Assembly: GCF_000002075.1 (NCBI RefSeq)
Contig: NW_004797555.1
Span: 590,007 to 654,006, forward strand
Length of the DNA stretch: 64,000 nt
Reading direction: 5' to 3'
Origin: Aplysia californica
Lineage: Eukaryota > Mollusca > Gastropoda > Aplysiida > Aplysiidae
Shown: positions 57,228 to 64,000 of the stretch, piece after piece
Layout of the letters: every line of letters starts with the position of its first letter
How positions within the stretch are numbered: position 1 is the stretch's first letter
Program-made: the position numbers and the translations under genes
Notes under the pieces: model-generated
The model's database searches: none
The model's input: the letters and a program-made list of their open reading frames with translations, nothing else
Told to the model about the DNA's origin: nothing

Positions 57228-58200
57228 CTGAAAACAAAATAAAGATTCACATTAATCTCGTACCCAATTGGTTAGTGCAACAGCTGCGTTTGGCCATCGG
57301 CAATACAGTAGAAAGAACATGTCAAGAAATAGTGCTCATCCCCTAGGCTTTGTGCTAGAATCTAATTGTAAAACCTTTTGCACCAACCACAAATGAGGAA
57401 GTACCAGTTGTTGAAACACATAGTGGTGTCTCATTCATAGAGTTCTTGCATTTGGCTCACAACTCCAAATCAACCTTGAAGGAATGACCATCATCATCAA
57501 TAATTCATTTATAGAGGCACCAGCTATCCATGTCCTGCTGCAGTTTTAGCCCATGGAAGGCATGATATGACCTCACAAGGACAGCTTGATGATGTCATTT
57601 TCTCCATTTTTTTGGAAGCTAAAAAAACCCATAAATGGTACTGGCATATCCAAAAGAATGCAGTTAATAAGTGTGTCTAAAAGGGGTGGTATGTAGTTGC
57701 CTATTCCTTCTTATCAATGGCTCATCAGACTTTCAAGTAACGCAGTTGTTCAGTCTGTTCATTCGAATTCACAATGTCCATCTTACAACAGACATACAGC
57801 TTAGCCCCTTGTTAGGCATTCAGTCCTCATCTTTTACAAGTTGCACCCCTGACAACTGCCAAGTACGCTTTGTGGCCTTGTGGTGAGGAAAACCTTTCCT
57901 ACATGGAATCAACAGTCTTACCCGAGAGTCTGATGCCAGAACCACTCAAATAGGAAGCCTTTAAAAAGATTAACGTTTTGTGTAAAAAGTGTAAAACTTC
58001 ACCATACTTTAGAAAAGCAGTCGCTCATCTTTATGTAAATGAGGGTCATTATATTATTCAAGCTCACAACCACAGATTTATTCAACAAAACAAATCCCTT
58101 TTTTTTTGTTTCATGGGAATCTCTTCAACTGTTTCTGAGTTAATTCAATTTCTGCGACTTTGTACATGGTGCATTTATTAGTTCACGTCAGTACTTTATA

Positions 58201-58451
58201 TGGTCGCTTTTAAGGACAAGAGGGCTAACCCAGATTTCGGGGGTTTCCAGAAATCTTGACCTGCACCAAAAGTCATAGGCATTGCCCTACCTATAGGAGA
58301 GGTTTGGTTTCATTGGTGTGTATATTTCTTTGGTTATAGAGAAACTCTCCTGTCTTTAAAAGAAACTGAATAAGGAGTCAAAAACTTTCCCTTCCATTTT
58401 CTCAAAACAGCCTTTTTCGGGATAGCCCCTTGTGCTTAAAAGCGACTGTAT
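58201..58451. mobile_element. MITE family M2, copy 3
   Basis: Starts TGGTCGCTTTTAAGGACAAG, ends TTGTGCTTAAAAGCGACTG, with the same interior as the other two copies. Confidence 0.75.
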
Positions 58452-58506
58452 AGCTTCACTTCCATTCTAAATATTTGTTGTTTCCCTGTCGGCTAAATAA
58501 GGACCT

Positions 58507-58566
58507 CTGGTGCTCATATGACCTTATGCAGTTGCGAACGCCGTAAAACCTCTACTAAAACAAACA
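58507..58566 (+). mobile_element. Retroposon R175, copy 14, 5'-truncated
   Basis: GGTGCTCATATGACCTTATG through CCTCTACTAAAACAAACA, flanked by AAATAAGGACCT and AAATGAGGACCT. A 5'-truncated copy with a tail and target duplication is typical of LINE-driven retrotransposition. Confidence 0.8.
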
Positions 58567-58948
58567 AATGAGGACCTGTCACACTGCAAAGCAACCCAAA
58601 AATGTGTTTCACAGCCTGACCCCATGACTATGATAACTTAAGTCACTTAAATTTTTTTTTTTTTTACAGGAACCAAAACTATTCAGAAATACATTTGCTT
58701 TGATATATCATCCATATGATAAAGAAGAGAGGAGAAACATGCTACTTGTCTCTGAAGCTAATAGTACCACAAGTTAAGTCCAACTCTCCAATGACATTCT
58801 CCAATTATTTTTTTGCAATTTTTGGAAGGGGGAGAAAAGCAGCAGTGGGGAGATCAAATGTTTAAATTGGAAAAGCACTTGTTCATCCGGCATTTGGTTG
58901 AAATACACATATTGGCATAACATCTTTTGACATAAAACTGAGCATGTC

Positions 58949-59137
58949 CCTAGCTGTCCCCGTCGTTTTATGCAAGAAAACTTCTGAAATGACGCAAACT
59001 GAGCCGAAAAATATGAAATTATACGATTTTGTTAATTTTAGCAAAGAATGATAAAGGAAAATAATAAGAAATTATGCAAAAATGATCAAATTTTGCTAAA
59101 TTATGTGGGGTGCATAAAACCACGGGGACAGCCCTAG
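58949..59137. mobile_element. MITE family M3, copy 2
   Basis: Inverted ends CTGTCCCCGTCGTTTTATGC and TGCATAAAACCACGGGGACA. The element is the reverse complement of the copy nested at 45.7 kb. The flanking CCCTAG on both sides may be a target duplication. Confidence 0.75.
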
Positions 59138-59410
59138 AGACATTCAACAGTATGGCTCATTTTGAAAGCATGGCTTTCTTTTCCCCGATTCAATCTCTAC
59201 ATGCACTAGAGCAGTGTTTGCATATATAAATAGATATAAATATAAGGTATCCAGGTCTTTGGCATTAACATTCATCTTGGCATAATCAAAAAGACAAATC
59301 CCAAGATCGATGGCCACTCAAGTTATCACAATGTTAGTTTCTACTTGGTTTAAAAGATACCCTGTTTAGCGTCTTAAAACTAATTTTTGACCAAAGTCAG
59401 TCTTAATCAT

Positions 59411-59550
59411 CTTCAGAATTTAGTGATATGTTGTGGTCTATAAGATACACCACAAAAATTGAGGTAGCCTACTTATCAGTATTTTTTTTAGAGAATGCCT
59501 TAGATTTTCTGAACCTAAAGCTCTTCCACTTAGTGGATTGATTGATTGAT

Positions 59551-59617
<67 letters not shown>

Positions 59618-59805
59618 TGTGTGTGTGTGTGTGTGAATCTTCAGAATCTAGTGATATATAGTGGTCCATAAGATACACCACAAAAATTGAGGTACTTATC
59701 AGTATTTTTTTAGAGAATGCCTTAGATTTTCTGAACCTAAAGCTCTTCCACTTGGTGGATTGATTGATTGATTGATTGTGTGTGTGTGTGTGCGTGTGTG
59801 TGTGT

Positions 59806-59855
<50 letters not shown>

Positions 59856-59857
59856 GA
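59411..59857. repeat. Tandem duplication of about 220 bp, each copy ending in a GT microsatellite
   Basis: Two copies (about 59411-59637 and 59638-59857), each with CTTCAGAAT, AGATACACCACAAAAATTGA, CCTAAAGCTCTTCCACTT, GATT repeats and then (GT)n. They differ by a few bases and small indels. Confidence 0.9.
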
Positions 59858-60079
59858 GGGCAGGGGGTGGGGGGTGGGGGTGCAATGGTACTGTTTTTTT
59901 TCTTTTCAAGTCCAGTGTTTTGCTTCTTGCTTCTGAATCCTTCTGAAGACGGAACCATTTAAAAATCTATATATATGCCTTGCTTCAGTCTTTGCCACAA
60001 TTGCAATTATTTCAACGTTAATCTAAACACAATAGAGAGGCATACAGTTTGGACAATTTACAGTTAACTTATTATACCA

Positions 60080-60315
60080 GCACCTCTTTCTTTTTATGTA
60101 GCTGTTTTGACACCCCCATTGACACAATTTAGATCATTTAGGAGGTGGGCTTCAGACCTTGCTTGTCAGGGCCAATCTGGGCTGATAGGAATACAACATC
60201 TGAGCAGAGAAACCTAGATACTCTATAAAAATTTGCACCACTTCGGAATTGAACCCTGGTCTCCTGCGTGCGACAGCGAGGTGCCAACGGCTACAAAACT
60301 AGCGCCGTTTATCCC
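60080..60315 (-). mobile_element. tRNA-derived SINE family C, copy 1
   Basis: Reverse strand: GGCGCTAGTTTTGTAGCCGT head with B box GGGTTCAATTCC, then GGCCCTGACAAGCAAGGTC and AAATGATCTAAATTGTGTC. Bodies of the same family occur at 13.0 and 46.9 kb. Confidence 0.7.
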
Positions 60316-63300
60316 TCTCTCAAGTAATACATTAGGAACTGAGTTAATGTAATATGATCACCACTATCCTGGTACACTTGAACAGCACGCAGTTCTCACA
60401 GTGAAACAGGGAATATAAGTTTCAGCATCAAACAAATATTTCTACTTAAGTTGTGTGTGTTCTTTTTGTGTCAATGGGGCGCAAAACACCTACAATCTTT
60501 ACAAAAAAAATTGTATTCTTTAAAACAGTGATCAAGTAAAAACAGTTCATTTACTACGCATATTTTTTCTTTAGCTCATAAAAACTTCTTTGAATTGATT
60601 TGCACGCACAAAGTTATATACTTTCAAAGCATTTCAGTGATTAATATTCCTTTCTTTGACTTTTAACCTGAAAATATACACAAGAAATTGATCTGTGATC
60701 AGACCATACTCACAATGATCTACTCTCGAAGGACAAAAAACCCAGAAAGACCATTTTCTTAGGAATAACTTTATTAGTTTGTGCCACACACAAAAATAAC
60801 CTTTAAAAACAAAACTGCAAATCCTATGTATATGCGTAGTAAAAGACTATTTCTACTTTTATAGTGCAAAAATATAAAGTAACAAACAGAGACAGTATGA
60901 AGTAAATGATAAAAAACAATCATGGCATTAACTTAAGCAAATAAACCGAGTCAGGAAAAAAATATCAAATTGAAGCACCACAAACAAAGGTAAAATAAAA
61001 ATTATTTAAATCCATTAATTCTAGAGAATGGCAACAGTGACGACAAAACTCTTGTCATTCCTATGACCAAAATCATTGCTCACATCTCTAAATTAAAATC
61101 CATCTTCTTCAACCTACACAGAGATTCTCAATGTTTAAATCAGATCCTTCTGAAAGAGAAAAAAAGCGCAGTCCAGCTGTGCTGAAGTTTTGACATTCGA
61201 TCCAGCTCCATTTCTTACTTACCGTCTTGTTCAATGAATAAAATCCGAGTTAATCTTTTCCGTAAATTTTTTTTTTTTTTGGGGGGGGGGGTTGTATTAA
61301 CAAATAAACTAACAGCAGGACAGAAAAAGGTATATCTCTACACCCCTATTCTTGGCCCAGCATTAAGGAACATCTGTTACTTCTGTGCATTGCAACTACC
61401 CTTCCTCCTTCCTTCTTTGCAACTACCCTTTCTCCTTCCTCCTTTTCCTCCCTAACCAGCAGGTCCTTCTACATGTGTCTAGCAAAATAACATAATAAAA
61501 CAGAAAAACTACAGCCAAAATGAAGAGAAACATTGACTTTCGTAACTGTCCAAACAAAATGATTAAGATACGATGATCTTTATGATGAAAAAGATGAGAG
61601 AGTACGGAATAAATACAGTGTATAAATACAAGTTGAATACAAAATAAATTGTTGGGCTATCTGCAACAGAAAAAAATGCCCAACCCTGATTCCCTCTCAA
61701 AGCAGCACCATAAGGCATCTATCAGTACAGAGGGATTTCCTTCATCAGGTGAAAGGCAAATTCATTGTCATGTTGTTCTCACCATTTTTAAGATGCAGTG
61801 TTATGTGTAAAAAGTTAGCACCACAACAATTAGTATATCAAACCTTAGCTTTGTTTTAATGTTATACAAATCTATGACAGAAGGTAATTTAAACTGATTC
61901 ATAAGCAATAATTACTCAGTTTGCTGGTTATGCCAAACATATCTCATCGGGGTCCTAATTGTAAATTAGTTAAAAACAATGTACTTGATTAATCTGTTCA
62001 CTTAGATCTTCCAAGCATTCTAAGTATCATAGGAAACATAACTTACACAACCCTAAACTTGTAGGAATGTCCTTATTGGCTCTGCTTTGTTCTACACCAA
62101 ACCTATACGAGAAGGCTTTCATATAAAGCTGTTTATAATATGTGATGTATATTATGATACATAATCACACATCATCTGATCAAGACGGAACTGGGGCAAG
62201 GTAAAGAAAATTTGTTTTACTTGGCGGAGTTGGACTAAATTTATCCATAAAACACACTGCTTGTTAAAAAGAACAAACTGTCAAAGCAAGAAAAGGCAAA
62301 ATGATCTTATCAGAATCATCAGGTCTTATAAATTTAAAAACAATTAAAGCTTGTTTTATTCTGTCAAATAGGATTCTGTAGATAATATTTGTATACAGTA
62401 CTTGAAGGCTGGCAGATATTTTGGCAAGACCAGAGAAGTGTTCCACACAAACACATACATTCAAAGTAATGTATGCACAGTAAATACAATGATATGCTGA
62501 TGTTAGTGTAGACCAACATGAAGTTTTGTTATGTCACAGCAAACAAAGTTCAGTGGGTATGTAGGCTTGTCTCCAGCAGTGTACATAATCACAGACTTTT
62601 TGCATTAACAACATCAATCGTACAGAAAATAAATCTCCATATTCAATTAAGAGGACATTAAACAGCAGTTCTTTCTATTGGACGAAATGGACAGTTTGAT
62701 TTTGTCAGCATGTTTGTCCAGATTATGGAATGTGAAATATGAGAACCCTTGGAGCTTTAATTAGCTAGAGACTCTAGTTTGAACCTCAAACTGAACATCA
62801 ATAATTTAGATATAAAGTATGTATTCTTAAACTACATTTTAAATCATAATTTAAACTATATGAAAGATACATTGCATACATTTGATTGTTGTGTTTTAAA
62901 AAAATGAAGTAAAGATATGACTGGCACAAAACAGAGTACAGCACAGCATGCAATTTTTAGAGCATTCGGAATAGCATGAATAGACCAAAAGGAAGCCAGC
63001 ATACAGAGAATTAAGAACCAACAACACCCCAGTTTGGAGCTAGTCATGCAGCTAGGGTTGGGAATATAAATGAAACGCAAAAGGAAATACCTTTTATGTA
63101 TAAAAAATTGTTCTTTCTTTTTAATTATTAGAAAATAATTACAAACTGAGATGTGATGCCCCCTTGGTAGAAATAATAAGTTGTTCCATTTGTATCCAAG
63201 TTATGTGTAGAAAGAGATAATTGAGGCTATAATTTTGTTTAAAAAAATCATATTTTGTTTAAAAAAATCATAATGATGTGTTGGTACCAGGTTCATGCCA

Positions 63301-64000
63301 TAATTAAGTTGTCATATTTTGTAACATGTAAGAGTTGAAATAAAGATATTTTACCAAATGTGGCATGCGCCATTTTGTGCTAACTCGTCAAAGTACAGCC
63401 TACTGTCAATGCTTGGTAATTTTCAATAACTTTGTAAGAAAAGTTAGGGCAGGCCATTTAGATGAAATCATTTGGTTTGCTGGAAACTGACAGTTTTTTG
63501 TCCCTACCACACTTTGGTGTATATTGCCAGAGCTGCTAGTAAGCTAGTAAATTGAAATGCTCATACAACTGACAGCAGTTTGACAAAAAATCATCCTCAT
63601 TCCTCTAAACATGATCTTTTCTGATTTAGTTTCTTTCCTAAAGCGATAAAGTCTTACTCCAGGACAAAGATTTCAGGTGGAAAAGGAACTAAAACGAGAT
63701 AGAAAAGAAGCTATCAGATGCCTGAACAAAGTCACGAACAATGCTAGATCTGAAGGCTGACTCCAGTGGACTCAGGGCAGTCTCGATATTCAAAAAATAT
63801 TGTATTTCATACCTGTTTCCCAAATACAATTGTTCTCAAGAGAATGCTTTTATGATCATAAGAGAGAGAGACTTAATTGCGAAATGAAACTGGTACACCA
63901 AAACGGAAGCCTGTATGTAAACAAAATTCCTTTGGACCAGACAAGCATGTTTATTTTTTGTATTTATGAGGCAGTAATATCTTGCAAAATTATTTCTATC

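Larger units (their letters stand above)
57228..64000. other. 6.8-kb stretch without a recognised gene
   Basis: Upstream of the first exon found. It holds MITE copies, an R175 fragment, the GT tandem duplication and a SINE C copy (listed separately), a poly-T/G run at 61269-61290 and CTTCC-type repeats near 61400. The remaining parts, about 60.4-61.2 and 61.5-64.0 kb, are AT-rich with no coding signature on either strand. The gene's 5' exons, promoter or start codon may be here or beyond 64000; I could not locate them. Confidence 0.6.

Noticed and set aside
56000-56041. End of the gene at the TGA near 56000
   Set aside because: A good donor (GTGAGAG) at 56041 in the right phase joins this exon to downstream PLAT exons, so the stop is intronic in the main form.

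Overview
This is an AT-rich animal genomic window, and almost all of it is one large multi-exon gene on the minus strand. The gene encodes a LOXHD1-like protein: a long tandem array of PLAT (lipoxygenase-homology, beta-sandwich) domains. I placed 49 coding exons between 57227 (5'-most) and 924 (3'-most). They keep one open frame of 2,297 complete codons, with every intron bounded by GT...AG and every phase matching its neighbour. They encode 15 complete PLAT domains (P1-P15) and the first two thirds of a sixteenth (P16). The gene continues beyond position 1, and its start codon was not found. The repeats (several tRNA-derived SINE families, RTE-like and CR1/L2-like LINE ends, many TTAA-flanked MITEs, long GA and GT microsatellites) fit a lophotrochozoan, most likely a mollusc. 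That identification is an inference.

Layout from the gene's 5' side (high coordinates) to its 3' side. 57.2-64.0 kb has no recognised coding exon and holds repeats and microsatellites. 53.4-57.2 kb has three linker exons, including a 306-nt Glu-rich exon. 40.9-52.7 kb carries P1-P4. A 45-nt linker exon lies at 40.2 kb. 35.2-37.9 kb carries P5-P6 with fused exons. A 75-nt linker exon lies at 34.3 kb. 13.2-33.6 kb carries P7-P12, with a 22-copy 42-bp minisatellite inside P7. 924-12.4 kb carries P13-P16.

The clearest structural result is that the PLAT domains strictly alternate between two types. Type A (P1,3,5,...15) has a middle exon of phase 0-0 and a C-terminal exon of phase 0-1, usually exactly 133 nt. 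Type B (P2,4,...16) has a middle exon of phase 0-2 and a C-terminal exon of phase 2-1. The two types also differ in sequence signatures. The array is therefore built from an A-B two-domain unit repeated about eight times, and every extended linker sits at a B-to-A junction.

The introns are dense with mobile DNA: a ~175-bp retroposon family with clear target-site duplications (about 16 copies or pieces), three tRNA-derived SINE families, at least five TTAA-flanked MITE families, three further MITE families, a hAT-like MITE, a pogo-like element with TA flanks, and LINE 3' ends. One retroposon insertion duplicated a splice donor of the gene. No other protein-coding gene, functional RNA gene or CRISPR array could be supported.
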